A stretch of DNA of 64,000 nucleotides, from assembly GCF_014844035.1 (NCBI RefSeq), contig NZ_CP062159.1, positions 2,046,001 through 2,110,000 of the forward strand, in the 5' to 3' direction. Numbering within the stretch: the stretch's first letter is position 1; each line of letters starts with the position of its first letter. Below the pieces are notes generated by a model that was not told the origin of the DNA, ran no database searches, and was given only the letters and a program-made list of their open reading frames with translations. Origin of the DNA: Flavobacterium sp. MDT1-60. Lineage in GTDB: Bacteria > Bacteroidota > Bacteroidia > Flavobacteriales > Flavobacteriaceae. Positions 10,893 to 19,618 of this stretch are shown here, one piece after another. The position numbers and the translations under genes were made by a program.

Positions 10893-11342
10893 TTAAGGTT
10901 GAAGAACAAAATGCTCTCGTACAGGTTGTTTTAATTTATTTTCGGAAACTACATCGAGAGCATTACCAATCACTTTTTTTAATTTAGAAAATTCTCCGGG
11001 TTTACGAATATAATAAGTCGCACCTTTTTTATACATCAAATCAACAATTTCGGTATCCAGAGATGTTGAGAAAATAATTATTGGCAGCGTATGGAGTTCT
11101 TCAATTTCTTTTATTTCTTTCAGGCATTCATGACCATTTTTACGAGGCATATTAAGATCAAGAAATAGTATATCCGGTAAATTTTTAAAAGAATTAGCGG
11201 CTAAATAATCCATAAGCTGAACACCATCGTTAACAACAACAAGAGATACCGGAAGCGATAATTCGTCAAGTGCTTCTTTAAAAAAAGCGCAATCGTCTTC
11301 ATCATCGTCCGCTAGTAAAAGATTGTAATGTTGTTTATTCAT
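10893..11342 (-). CDS. Rcp1-type single-domain response regulator
   Basis: CheY-like receiver without output domain. It has the acidic pocket DDDEDD near residue 12-17, the phosphoacceptor Asp in ILFLDLNMPRKNG, the conserved Thr/Ser in IIFSTS, and Lys in YYIRKPGEF. The NMPRKNGHECL form is typical of Rcp1 partners of phytochrome-like PAS kinases. It lies 11 bases upstream of the multi-PAS kinase in the same direction, so the order is receiver then kinase. Output probably goes through protein-protein contact rather than DNA binding. Confidence 0.93.
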   Translation of the reverse strand: MNKQHYNLLLADDDEDDCAFFKEALDELSLPVSLVVVNDGVQLMDYLAANSFKNLPDILFLDLNMPRKNGHECLKEIKEIEELHTLPIIIFSTSLDTEIVDLMYKKGATYYIRKPGEFSKLKKVIGNALDVVSENKLKQPVREHFVLQP

Positions 11343-11593
11343 TTTATTGTAGGATATAATCGGGGTTAAAATAGTTTTTTATTAAATAATCTCATCCTGT
11401 TTAAGTTAGATGAGGTTTTAAATGTTTTGTTTATGACTAAGATAGCACTAATTACACTTTAGGAATCAACAATATCGCAATAAATTTAACGATTTAAACT
11501 AGAATTTCACAATCTTTTTTTTGATTTTATTTTTTTTGATTCGTTAAACAAAGAGCATTTTTAGTGTATGAAAAGTGTTATGTTCAAAAAATA

Positions 11594-11626
11594 AAAACCT
11601 CCGAAATCAATTGATTTGAAGGTTTT
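11594..11626 (-). terminator. Hairpin, probable terminator of the flavohaemoglobin gene
   Basis: AAAACCTCCGAAATC and GATTTGAAGGTTTT can pair around AATT, with one bulge. It lies in the 496-base gap between the receiver gene start and the flavohaemoglobin stop, downstream of the latter. No -33/-7 pair for the receiver gene was assigned with confidence in this gap. Confidence 0.5.
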
Positions 11627-11784
11627 GTAAGTTTTATCTTTTATATGAAAATATAAAAAAGGAAAAAAAGTTTGAAATTAAGCAAGCCACTATCCAGGAA
11701 CGTATCCAAAAAAATAAAAAATTAGATTTGTCTGTACAATTAATGCCTGCTAATGTAAATGTTATAAAAAATGTGGTTATATAA
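11625..11784 (+). pseudogene. Possible gene remnant in the 11343-11838 gap
   Basis: An open plus-strand frame with no start codon encodes about 50 residues of protein-like composition (KEKKFEIKQATIQERIQKNK ... LSVQLMPANVNVIKNVVI) and ends at a TAA. It overlaps the hairpin at its left end, and no family was recognised. It may be the tail of a decayed gene or chance. A minus-strand frame over the same bases is poorer in composition and was not called. Confidence 0.2.
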
Positions 11785-11838
11785 TTTTTTAAAAATAGAT
11801 TTAAGTTTTTCTTCCTGTAAAATGGAACAACTTTCACT

Positions 11839-13050
11839 TTAATTCAAATTAATCAATTGAGGACCAAATTCTTCATAAAAGATATTTTCCTGATTGATAT
11901 TCAAATTTATTAAAGCTTCATATTGTACTTTGATAAACATTTCAGGACCACAGATATAAAATTTAGCGTCTTCCAGTAAAATAGCGTCTTTACATTTATG
12001 AAGATCGACGCGTCCCTGAATTATATCATTTGAAAGGTCTTCATCGTTTTGTACCGAATCATAAAAAGTAAATGTTTCCAGCCATTTGGCATCTTCTTTC
12101 AATGTTGAAATTTGTTCTTTAAAAGCGTGAACCGATTCATTTCTGCAGCCGTGAATCCATACTGTTTTTTTATTTTTAATGGAATTTAAATTGGTTTCCA
12201 GCATGCTCAACATTGGTGTAAGGCCAACACCTCCACTGATTAATACCAAAGGATTTTCAGCATCTTTTTCTAAATGGAATAATCCGGCCGGAGCCGAAAT
12301 TGAAATAATATCACCTTCTGATTTTGAATGTAAAATTTGAGAAACCATTCCAGATGGGTTTGGTGCAATTCCGCTATCTTTTTTAACTGAAATTCGATAA
12401 TATTCAGGATTAAAAGCGCTCGATAAGCTATATTGTCTCGGCTGTAAAAGGCCTAATTCAGGAACGAAAACCTGAACGCTGATGAATTGACCCGCATGAA
12501 AATTAGCAATTTCTTTTCCATCTTCAGGATAAAGATAAAACGATTTGATTTCTGTTGATTCTTCAACAATCTTTTTAATTACAAACTTTCTCCAGCCGTT
12601 CCAGCTTCCGGGTTTGGCTGCGTTTTCTTCGTATAAACCTTTTTCAAGATCGATCATGATTTTTGCTAGTTGATAAAAAGCAACTGTCCAGGCTTCTAAT
12701 ATTTCAGGAGTAGCGGCTTCTCCTACAACTTCGCCAATAGAAGCGATTAATTGTGTTCCGACGATTTTATATTGTTCGGGTTGAATATTAAGACTTCTGT
12801 GTTTGGTTCCGATTCCTTTCAGAACACCAATTAAAACACTCGGATCTTCTATATTTTCGGCGTAAGCCAAAACGGCATTTGCTAAAGCTGATTTTTGTCT
12901 TCCATTGGCCTGATTTCCCATATTAAACATATTTCGCAATTCAGGATGCTCTCTAAACATTCTGGCATAAAAATAATTGGTAAGGTCTTCGCCACTGGCT
13001 CTTAAAATGGGAATAGTAGCTTTAATTAGCTCTTTTTGATGTGAATTCAT
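11839..13050 (-). CDS. hmp: Flavohaemoglobin (nitric oxide dioxygenase)
   Basis: Converts NO plus O2 to nitrate using NAD(P)H and protects against nitrosative stress in the cytoplasm. Residues 1-140 are a globin domain (ELIKATIPILRASGEDLTNYF, then KHRSLNIQPEQY with the proximal His region). Residues ~150-260 are an FAD-binding reductase domain with RQYSLS. The NAD-binding domain has ISGGVGLTPML and the C-terminal YICGPEMFIKV, and ends in EEFGPQ. 403 aa matches Hmp. A near-perfect Crp/Fnr-type palindrome lies about 90 bases upstream of the start and is followed by a TAGATTTG -7 box, suggesting activation by a Crp/Fnr-family regulator under NO or low oxygen. Confidence 0.96.
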   Translation of the reverse strand: MNSHQKELIKATIPILRASGEDLTNYFYARMFREHPELRNMFNMGNQANGRQKSALANAVLAYAENIEDPSVLIGVLKGIGTKHRSLNIQPEQYKIVGTQLIASIGEVVGEAATPEILEAWTVAFYQLAKIMIDLEKGLYEENAAKPGSWNGWRKFVIKKIVEESTEIKSFYLYPEDGKEIANFHAGQFISVQVFVPELGLLQPRQYSLSSAFNPEYYRISVKKDSGIAPNPSGMVSQILHSKSEGDIISISAPAGLFHLEKDAENPLVLISGGVGLTPMLSMLETNLNSIKNKKTVWIHGCRNESVHAFKEQISTLKEDAKWLETFTFYDSVQNDEDLSNDIIQGRVDLHKCKDAILLEDAKFYICGPEMFIKVQYEALINLNINQENIFYEEFGPQLINLN

Positions 13051-13106
13051 TTTAGGATATTTAGGATTTATTTTAAATAAATGCTGTTAACAGAGCATTT
13101 ATAATC

Positions 13107-13154
13107 ACAAATCTAATTATCGCTTAGGGTTACTTTTTATGACTCAAATCATAA
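13107..13154 (-). promoter_or_regulatory. Promoter of the flavohaemoglobin gene with Crp/Fnr-like site
   Basis: TTATGA-N6-TCATAA is a perfect 6-bp-arm palindrome at 13137-13154. Reading toward the gene, 22 bases further lies TAGATTTG (13107-13114), an exact match to the Bacteroidota -7 consensus TAnnTTTG. The palindrome centre would be about 44 bases upstream of the predicted transcription start, close to the position used by class II Crp/Fnr activators. The identity of the regulator is not shown here. Confidence 0.55.
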
Positions 13155-13176
13155 GAAATAAAATAGATTATATTCT

Positions 13177-13371
13177 TTAATGAATGTTCTCAAAAACAAG
13201 TTTTACAGCTTCAAAGATTAATTCATACGATATGGCCGAAATTAATGTTCCCGCACCAAACCCCATAATCACACCAATGGCACGATTGCTTAAAGAGTAT
13301 CGAATTGCCAGTACCCCGCCAATAATAAGGGATGAAGTAGCCAGTAAACCTGTGATAAAAGCGTGTAGCAT
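13177..13371 (-). CDS. Short membrane protein resembling the N-terminus of ZIP metal transporters
   Basis: 64 aa with two hydrophobic helices. GLLATSSLIIGGVLAIRYSL and GFGAGTLISAISYELIFEAV resemble the first two helices of ZIP-family (ZupT-like) transporters, where GAG-LISA-FEL is conserved. Full ZIP proteins have about 8 helices and 230-270 aa, so this is either a truncated relic or an independent small protein. The frame ends in a normal stop with no further ZIP-like sequence visible before the flavohaemoglobin promoter. It lies between the transporter gene on one side and hmp on the other. Confidence 0.5.
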   Translation of the reverse strand: MLHAFITGLLATSSLIIGGVLAIRYSLSNRAIGVIMGFGAGTLISAISYELIFEAVKLVFENIH

Positions 13372-13422
13372 AATAACTATGTTTTATTACATGACGTTAG
13401 TTTTAAATTGCTGATTTTCTAT

Positions 13423-14853
13423 TTAGAAATATCCTATAACTCTCATCCATAATCCGCCAATTACCATGTAAATAAATAACATGACAAGTCCGGTTATCAA
13501 GCCTTTTACCCACCAGCTTTTTAAGTCAACATATCCGCTACCAAAGAAAACAGGTGCAGGTCCGTGACCGTAATGTGTTAAAGTTCCGTATAATGACCCT
13601 ACAAATCCAAGCATGAAAGCGAGTAGCAGACCCGGAACTCCGATAGATACACCAACACCTAACAATGCAGCATACATGGCTGCCACATGTGCTGTTGCAC
13701 TGGCAAAAAGATAATGGCTAAAGAAATACACTAAAATAATAATCGGAAAAGCCATTTGCCAGCTTAAACCGCCAATCTCTGCTTTTACCAAATCACTAAA
13801 CCAGCCAATAAAACCTAATTCGTTGAGTGAGCTCGCCATCATTACTAAAACAGAAAACCAGACAATGGTGTCCCAGGCGCCTTTTTCGGCTTTAACATCT
13901 TCCCAGGTTAATACAGAAGTAAGTAATAATACAACCAAACCAATAAAAGCTGTTGTAGTAGCATCGATAGAGAATAAATCGCCGGTTATCCAAAGAAATA
14001 ACAGGATGAAAAAAGTTAGCAGCATTAACCATTCATTACGTGAAATTGATCCCATTTCTTTTAGTTTCTGACTTGCAATTTGTGGTGCATCTCCGGTACT
14101 TTTGAGTTCAGGAGGATAAATTTTATATAACACAAACGGAATTACAAAAAAGGCAACAATACCGGGAACAATTGCTGCAGTTGCCCAGGACATCCACGAA
14201 ATTTTGATTCCGAGATTAAGTGCAAATTTTTGGCACATGGGGTTACTGGCCGTTCCCGTTAAAAACATTGAAGAAGCAATCAAATTCATGTTATAACTGT
14301 TCAATGTTAAAAACGCACCTAATTTTCGATGTGTTTCCGGCTGATCCGGCATCGAACCAAAACTCATAGACATCGATTTCATTATAGGATAAATAATTCC
14401 GCCGCCTCGTGCCGTATTACTTGGTACTGCTGGTGCCAGAACAACATCTGCAAGTCCTAAACCATATGCCAATCCAAGCGAACTTTTGCCAAATACTTTA
14501 ATGAATAGAAACGCAATTCTGTTTCCTAATCCTGTTTTAATAAAACCTCTCGCAATAAAAAACGAAATTCCGATAAGCCAGATTACTTTATCGCCAAAAC
14601 CTTGCAGCGCCAGTGTGATCGATTTTCCGGCTTCTCCGGGGGCAAGAACTTGAGTAAAGGCTGTTAATGCAATGGCGATCATACACATTGTTCCCATGGG
14701 AGCCGCTTTTAAAATGATTCCGAAAATAGTGGCTACGAAAATGGCAAACAAATGCCAGGCTTCAATTACAACACCTTGCGGAGCGGGAATAAACCAAATG
14801 ATTAATCCAACTGCCAGTGTAATCAGGGTTTGGGTAATTTTTACTTCTTTCAT
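13423..14853 (-). CDS. DASS (SLC13) family C4-dicarboxylate/citrate carrier
   Basis: Inner-membrane carrier or antiporter for dicarboxylates such as succinate, malate, fumarate or tartrate, resembling the CitT/TtdT/2-oxoglutarate-malate subgroup. There are about 12-14 hydrophobic segments over 476 aa. Diagnostic stretches are PSNTARGGGIIYPI and LTGTASNPM in the first half (the SNT substrate and sodium motif) and HYLFASATAHVAAMYAALL plus LTHYGHGPAPVFFGSGY in the second half. It starts 22 bases after the stop of the upstream porin gene, forming a porin-carrier pair. Because the nearby plus-strand operon makes fumarate in the periplasm, import of fumarate is a reasonable inference. Confidence 0.9.
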   Translation of the reverse strand: MKEVKITQTLITLAVGLIIWFIPAPQGVVIEAWHLFAIFVATIFGIILKAAPMGTMCMIAIALTAFTQVLAPGEAGKSITLALQGFGDKVIWLIGISFFIARGFIKTGLGNRIAFLFIKVFGKSSLGLAYGLGLADVVLAPAVPSNTARGGGIIYPIMKSMSMSFGSMPDQPETHRKLGAFLTLNSYNMNLIASSMFLTGTASNPMCQKFALNLGIKISWMSWATAAIVPGIVAFFVIPFVLYKIYPPELKSTGDAPQIASQKLKEMGSISRNEWLMLLTFFILLFLWITGDLFSIDATTTAFIGLVVLLLTSVLTWEDVKAEKGAWDTIVWFSVLVMMASSLNELGFIGWFSDLVKAEIGGLSWQMAFPIIILVYFFSHYLFASATAHVAAMYAALLGVGVSIGVPGLLLAFMLGFVGSLYGTLTHYGHGPAPVFFGSGYVDLKSWWVKGLITGLVMLFIYMVIGGLWMRVIGYF

Positions 14854-14874
14854 AAAAACGAGAATTAAGTTAAA

Positions 14875-16026
14875 CTAAAGTCGGCATTGCAACTGAACTA
14901 AAAATAAATTGCTGCTATATACAGACGTATCAGGAATATCTTTTTCATAATTGTCAAGTGTAAATCCTAATTCAATTCGGCCGGTGTAGGCTTTGCCAAA
15001 TTCAAGACTTACCATTGGCGTATACGTTTGTCTTACGTTTGAGTCGATTTTATAACTGGAATTAAAAGTCTCATATCGGCAGGAAAATTCTATGGAAGAC
15101 AATCTTCTGTAAGCTATTTCATATCTCAAATTTGGTAAAAAGTATATGCCACGCATTTGATAATCGGCTACATTTGCTGTTCTGTCATCAACGGGTAACG
15201 AAAAATATAAATTATGATTTGTTCCTTGTTTGTATTCTGCCTGCAACTCTAAATGAAGTTTGTCTGCAAGTTTGAAATTGCTTGTTATATCTGCACCAAG
15301 AGCAAAAACTTCCTGCGTTGAAACTTTTCCTATTCCACCGTTTAAACCCAGATTTATTTTGTTTTCTTTTGATAATCCGAAAACCCATCTTGTAGAACAC
15401 TGTTTTCCGTTATCCTTATCTTTTTCCTGATTTTTTCCATTACCATTTATAATTGTAAAGGCATAATTTACAGGAACTTTTCCAATATCGACCGATCCTA
15501 GAACTGAAGCCCCGATTTGAAAACTGGTCCAGCCATTTTTTCCGAATTCATAATATTGGTTGGAGAAATCAAATGATTTTATGATATCTACTGAAACCTG
15601 ATCCTCTATACCAAATGGGGCTCTAAACTGTCCACCGACTAATGCAGCATATTTGTTAAACGTATATTTTGCATAAGCATTTTCTAAAACTTTTCCTTTT
15701 GGATCCGATTTAAAATCGGCTAAGTTTACTAAAATCACAACTTCAGTTTCAGGACTAATTTTAGTTGTAAGTCCAACACGCATCCTTTTAATATCAAAAG
15801 AAGTTTGTGTAACCTCTCCCGTCGTATGTTGAACTCCAAGCACATCAACCTCATCTGTCATGGCTGCGAGAAACCTTCCCTGAAAAAGTCCCTTAAATTC
15901 AAATTGAGGATATTTTATTGGACTTTCGGAAGTAGTATTTTCCGGTGTTTGGGCGTGCAGTATAAGAGGAAATAATAAAAAAATAAAACTTATAAATACT
16001 ATTAAAAGTGTACGGATACATTTCAT
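14875..16026 (-). CDS. Outer-membrane porin, OprP/OprO (porin O/P) type
   Basis: 383 aa with signal peptide (FISFIFLLFPLILHAQ). The first strands (FEFKGLFQGRFLA, SFDIKRMRVGLTTKIS, KYTFNKYAALVGGQFRAPFGIED) match the phosphate-selective porin O/P family, and the alternating beta pattern ends in Leu. Specificity cannot be read: in Bacteroidota these porins sit with many carriers. It is directly upstream of, and co-oriented with, the DASS carrier, so it probably admits the same dicarboxylates across the outer membrane. Confidence 0.85.
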   Translation of the reverse strand: MKCIRTLLIVFISFIFLLFPLILHAQTPENTTSESPIKYPQFEFKGLFQGRFLAAMTDEVDVLGVQHTTGEVTQTSFDIKRMRVGLTTKISPETEVVILVNLADFKSDPKGKVLENAYAKYTFNKYAALVGGQFRAPFGIEDQVSVDIIKSFDFSNQYYEFGKNGWTSFQIGASVLGSVDIGKVPVNYAFTIINGNGKNQEKDKDNGKQCSTRWVFGLSKENKINLGLNGGIGKVSTQEVFALGADITSNFKLADKLHLELQAEYKQGTNHNLYFSLPVDDRTANVADYQMRGIYFLPNLRYEIAYRRLSSIEFSCRYETFNSSYKIDSNVRQTYTPMVSLEFGKAYTGRIELGFTLDNYEKDIPDTSVYSSNLFLVQLQCRL

Positions 16027-16189
16027 AAATAATAAATTTTTAGTTTCTATTATTGAACTTAAATACGTAAATAAGAAAGGGAAAAGTAATGTAACTGTTT
16101 GCTTATCAGTATTGATAAAGCTGTACTAAAGTAATAAAAAAAATAATTTGTTGTAAAAAAAGTACGATTAAAATAGTGTTATAATTAAT

Positions 16190-16525
16190 ATTGGAAAATA
16201 ATGGTCAACTTGAAATTTTAGAAATCACTATCTGGTTAGGGCTATTAAACTTCTGTTATCTGTCATTTTTAATTGCTTTCAATTTTTACTATGTTTTCAG
16301 GATCCCAAACATAGCATATCGAAAGATTAGTTTCATTTTAAATATCTTTTATGGGAACCTCATCTTCGAATTCGGGAATTTCCAAATCAATTCTTTTCCC
16401 GTTTCCATTCGTCCGCTGCTTTCCGAGATGAAATAGTTGATCATGTTTTCGGGATTTACGATTGCTTCAAAAACTTCTTCAATTGGTTTCTGAATTTGTA
16501 TTGTTGCTTTGGCAATCAGCTCCAT
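16190..16525 (-). pseudogene. Frameshifted remnant of an AHSA1/SRPBCC-domain gene
   Basis: From ATG at 16525 the frame reads a clear SRPBCC/AHSA1 start (MELIAKATIQIQKPIEEVFE, AIVNPENMINYFISESSG, ETGKELIWKFP) for about 51 residues, then goes out of frame and stops at 16349. Shifting the frame at that point restores the family pattern (EFEDEVPIKDI, then NETNLSICYVWDPENIVKIE), but with in-frame TAA codons. It therefore carries at least one frameshift and two nonsense changes and is probably dead. It is 3 bases from the hydrolase stop on the same strand. The plus-strand frame over the same bases (16191-16436) is a shadow. Confidence 0.65.
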
Positions 16526-16528
16526 AAA

Positions 16529-17422
16529 TTATTTTTTTTTTAGTTTTTGTTTGAAAAAATCAATAGTTCGTGTCCATGATAAAGTTGCAGCAGCTTCATC
16601 ATATCTTGGCGTTGTATTATTATGAAAACCATGATTCACTCCGGGATAAAAATAAGCTGTGTTTTCAACTTTATTCTTTTTCAGGACTTCTTCAAAAGCA
16701 GGCCAGCCTTCGTTTACACGTGTGTCCAAGCCAGCGTAGTGTAGCATAAGCGGAGTTGTTATTTTTTCAGCTTCTTCTTTGGTAGGTTGCCCTCCGTAGT
16801 AAGGAACAGCGGCAGATAAAGTCGGTATTTTTACGGCCATCATATTAGAAATCCATCCACCAAAACAAAATCCGACAACGCCTACATAACCATTACAATC
16901 TTTGTGGGTTTTTAAGTATTCATAAGCAGCAATAAAATCTTCCAGCATTTCTTCGCGGGTACGTTTTTTTTGTAGTTCGCGTCCTGCATCGTCATTTCCG
17001 GGATAGCCGCCTAATGGTGATAAAGCATCCGGCGCCAATGTGATAAAACCTTCGACAGCAGCTCTTCGTCCTACATCTTCGATATACGGATTAAGACCCC
17101 GGTTTTCATGCACAACAATAATTCCGGGTAATTTTTTTTTGGTTTCAGCAAACTGCGATAAAAGCCCTTTTATAGTGCCGCCACCTTTCGGAGATGGATA
17201 CGTTATGTAATCTGATTTTATTCTTGGATCTCTGGGTTTGACTAAGATGCTGTCTTCATAATTTGGCATCATAAAACTTAAAAGCGACGGAAGGGTCAGC
17301 GTACCTACTGCGAAAATGGAAAGTTTTTCGATAAATTGTCTTCTTTCGATTTTATTGTGGGCATAATCATCATATAAATCGAATACTTCTTGCGAAATAT
17401 CTTCTTTGGTTAATTTCTGCAT
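16529..17422 (-). CDS. Dienelactone hydrolase family protein, YghX-like
   Basis: Alpha/beta hydrolase of 297 aa. The N-terminal extension (YDDYAHNKIERRQFIEKLS plus a hydrophobic stretch) and the block HENRGLNPYIEDVGRRAA are characteristic of the YghX subgroup. The catalytic triad is Cys in GVVGFCFGG, Asp in GLDTRVNEGWP and His in YPGVNHGFHN. The hydrophobic segment near residue 33-50 could be a secretion signal or membrane anchor. The physiological substrate is unknown for the subgroup, so a lactone or ester hydrolase role is all that can be said. Confidence 0.9.
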   Translation of the reverse strand: MQKLTKEDISQEVFDLYDDYAHNKIERRQFIEKLSIFAVGTLTLPSLLSFMMPNYEDSILVKPRDPRIKSDYITYPSPKGGGTIKGLLSQFAETKKKLPGIIVVHENRGLNPYIEDVGRRAAVEGFITLAPDALSPLGGYPGNDDAGRELQKKRTREEMLEDFIAAYEYLKTHKDCNGYVGVVGFCFGGWISNMMAVKIPTLSAAVPYYGGQPTKEEAEKITTPLMLHYAGLDTRVNEGWPAFEEVLKKNKVENTAYFYPGVNHGFHNNTTPRYDEAAATLSWTRTIDFFKQKLKKK

Positions 17423-17497
17423 GGTGTTTATTTTTTGAAAAACTAATTTAAAAAATAAAATGATTTGTATTTGAAAATAATTTTAAGTGTTTGATAT

Positions 17498-19072
17498 TCA
17501 GTTTTTTTGATTCATTCCGATTCTTTCTACGGCCTGAACTATTTCCGATACTAAATCTTCTGAAAGAATAACACCTGAAAGCATCAGTTCAATTTTTGTT
17601 GGTGTTTTAGGCTCCGTATACAAAAGTTTCAAAAGATATTTTTTTGACTTAATGTCTTCACCGATTAAAGATAGTGTGGCACATTTAAGAAGCGGATCCC
17701 AAAATGTTTCTTCAGAGTCCATTTTTTCAGCCCACTGAAATGCATTTTTATACTCTTTTTTAGCTAAGTAATAGCAGCAAAAACCAATATTAATCCACCA
17801 GGGATAATAAGGATTTTTTTGAATCGCGTCTTGCATGATCTGAAAACCTTTTTCAAAATATCCTGACAAAACAAGCATGCAGCCAACTCCGGAAACGATA
17901 CCTGAAGCATTAGGATTTATTTTAATGCATTGTTCAGCAGAATATAGACAGGCTTCCGGATCTTTTTTTAATAAATTAACCCCTGTCAAAGTATGCCAGG
18001 CATGCTGACAATGTGGATCAATTTTAAGTGATTTCATCACACATCGGTATCCTTCTTCAATAGTGTTTTCGTCACTGTCAACGGCAAAGGCAACTCCGTT
18101 AAGATAAAATTCACCCAACATGGCCCATGTTACCGCATGATTGCGATGTAATTTGGTAGCTTCATCAAGATTTCTAAAAGCAGACCAATAATTCTCAAAG
18201 GAACATTCACATTGATATTTGTAATAACTGTAAACACCTTTCCAAATACTTAAATTATTTGAAATTCGGGATGGAGATGTTTTGATAATTTCTTTGAAAA
18301 TACTGCCATAATAGCCACCAATTTCGCTGACAATACTGTGTACAATTTCACTCTGAACTTTAGCAATATCAATGATATCAATATGATCGAATGATTTTGT
18401 CATAACAAACTCACCCGTAATGGAGTTTAAAAGGTTAACTCTTATCTGTAATTTTTTATCATTGCATTGCAGATTTCCGGTAATTATAAAATCGGCATTA
18501 AGCATTTTTGCGGCTTCGAGTATGTTTTGATTAATTTTTGAAATCATTTCAGAAGAAAAATGACCTATAACCGCAATATCTTCAAAAAGAGAAAGTTCAG
18601 CGCTTAACTCTTCACAAAGCATCAATGAAAAAATATCTAAATTTTGTTTTGTGGTGATTGATTTAAAGGGAAATATGGCAATGATTGGATTTGTGTTATC
18701 ATAGGGATGCACAATGGGTCGTGCATTTTCCTTTCGTATAAATCGGGGAACATAACAACCTATTGGAATGTCGATCATCAAAGCATTGTTTTGCCCTTCA
18801 GTCAAATAATATTCGTTCAGAATTCTTCGTAGTCTTCCGGCATGAATACGCACAACGGCATCATCATTAGAATTAAAATCAGCAGATCTGTTGAGCACAT
18901 TTATAGCAATAGAATATTCTTTGATAAAATGCTGGTTTTCATTAAGCGTTTCTTCCACAATATATCTTAAAAATTTACTTAAGATGGGAGAGTTTTTTAA
19001 TGAGTTAAATTTTAAAACAGATTCTAGTTCGGTAAAAATTTCTTCATGTGTTTGTTTTTTTATAGCCTCCAT
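17498..19072 (-). CDS. TPR protein with cyclase-type N-terminal domain (TolB-like/TPR regulator)
   Basis: The N-terminal 100 residues (SPILSKFLRYIVEETL, IKEYSIAINVLNR, AVVRIHAGRLRRILNEYY, IDIPIGCYVPRF) match the conserved domain found at the front of many TPR or adenylate-cyclase-like proteins of rhizobia and Bacteroidota. A TolB-like segment follows (IIAIFPFKSI ... ADFIITGNLQ), then about six TPR-like helix pairs to the C-terminus. I chose the ATG at 19072. A TTG eight codons upstream (19096) is also in frame but has no better context. It lies next to the asparagine/dicarboxylate genes, is divergent from the next gene, and could be their regulator. That last point is inference. Confidence 0.75.
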   Translation of the reverse strand: MEAIKKQTHEEIFTELESVLKFNSLKNSPILSKFLRYIVEETLNENQHFIKEYSIAINVLNRSADFNSNDDAVVRIHAGRLRRILNEYYLTEGQNNALMIDIPIGCYVPRFIRKENARPIVHPYDNTNPIIAIFPFKSITTKQNLDIFSLMLCEELSAELSLFEDIAVIGHFSSEMISKINQNILEAAKMLNADFIITGNLQCNDKKLQIRVNLLNSITGEFVMTKSFDHIDIIDIAKVQSEIVHSIVSEIGGYYGSIFKEIIKTSPSRISNNLSIWKGVYSYYKYQCECSFENYWSAFRNLDEATKLHRNHAVTWAMLGEFYLNGVAFAVDSDENTIEEGYRCVMKSLKIDPHCQHAWHTLTGVNLLKKDPEACLYSAEQCIKINPNASGIVSGVGCMLVLSGYFEKGFQIMQDAIQKNPYYPWWINIGFCCYYLAKKEYKNAFQWAEKMDSEETFWDPLLKCATLSLIGEDIKSKKYLLKLLYTEPKTPTKIELMLSGVILSEDLVSEIVQAVERIGMNQKN

Positions 19073-19280
19073 ATAAGTTGCATTAAATGAGAACAATAGG
19101 GCAAAAAAATAATGACTATAAAGTTAAATATTTTCTTTTCATATTATAATTTAATTTAATTTTTTGTAAGAAAAAGCACCTATAAATAAGATTTTTCCTT
19201 CATTTAACGGTTAAATTTAACGGTTTTTAACTCTTTTCGAATTATATGGTTTTTTACATTTGGTTGATTATCAGTACTTA

Positions 19281-19535
19281 ATGAAAAATAAAATGTCGAT
19301 TCCAGAGAAGTTATACAGCGAAAAACTTTCCAATTATCAAGAATCAATCAAAGTTTTGTATTTGGTCGACGATGATTTCAAAAGCATGTGCGATGATTAT
19401 TGTTGCAGTAAAATTAATGTTGAAAAGTACACAAAAAAAATAAAGGAGAATTTTCACTTGAAGGCCGAATATGAAAATTTGACAAAAGAACTCGAAGCCG
19501 AAATTGTACAATATATAATAAAAAACATGAAATAA
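19281..19535 (+). CDS. Small acidic hypothetical protein
   Basis: About 84 aa from ATG 19281 (an upstream TTG at 19260 and an ATG at 19293 are alternatives). It is charged and helical with no signal peptide (KLYSEKLSNYQESIKVLY, VDDDFKSMCDDYCCSK, EYENLTKELEAEIVQYI). I do not recognise a family. Its coding-like composition and position, divergent from the TPR protein and upstream of the porin operon, argue that it is a real gene. Confidence 0.6.
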   Translation: MKNKMSIPEKLYSEKLSNYQESIKVLYLVDDDFKSMCDDYCCSKINVEKYTKKIKENFHLKAEYENLTKELEAEIVQYIIKNMK

Positions 19536-19618
19536 ATTTTACCCACAATCTTGAAAACCCATTAAGGTAAGTGGTTAGGCATTAGTAAGGAATCAAACAA
19601 TTTTAAACCTTAATCATT

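Noticed and set aside
11634..11837. Minus-strand frame of 67 codons
   Set aside because: Low-complexity Phe/Lys-rich translation of AT-rich DNA between hmp and its terminator, with no support.
16191..16436. Plus-strand frame of 81 codons
   Set aside because: It lies opposite the readable AHSA1 remnant and is best explained as its shadow.
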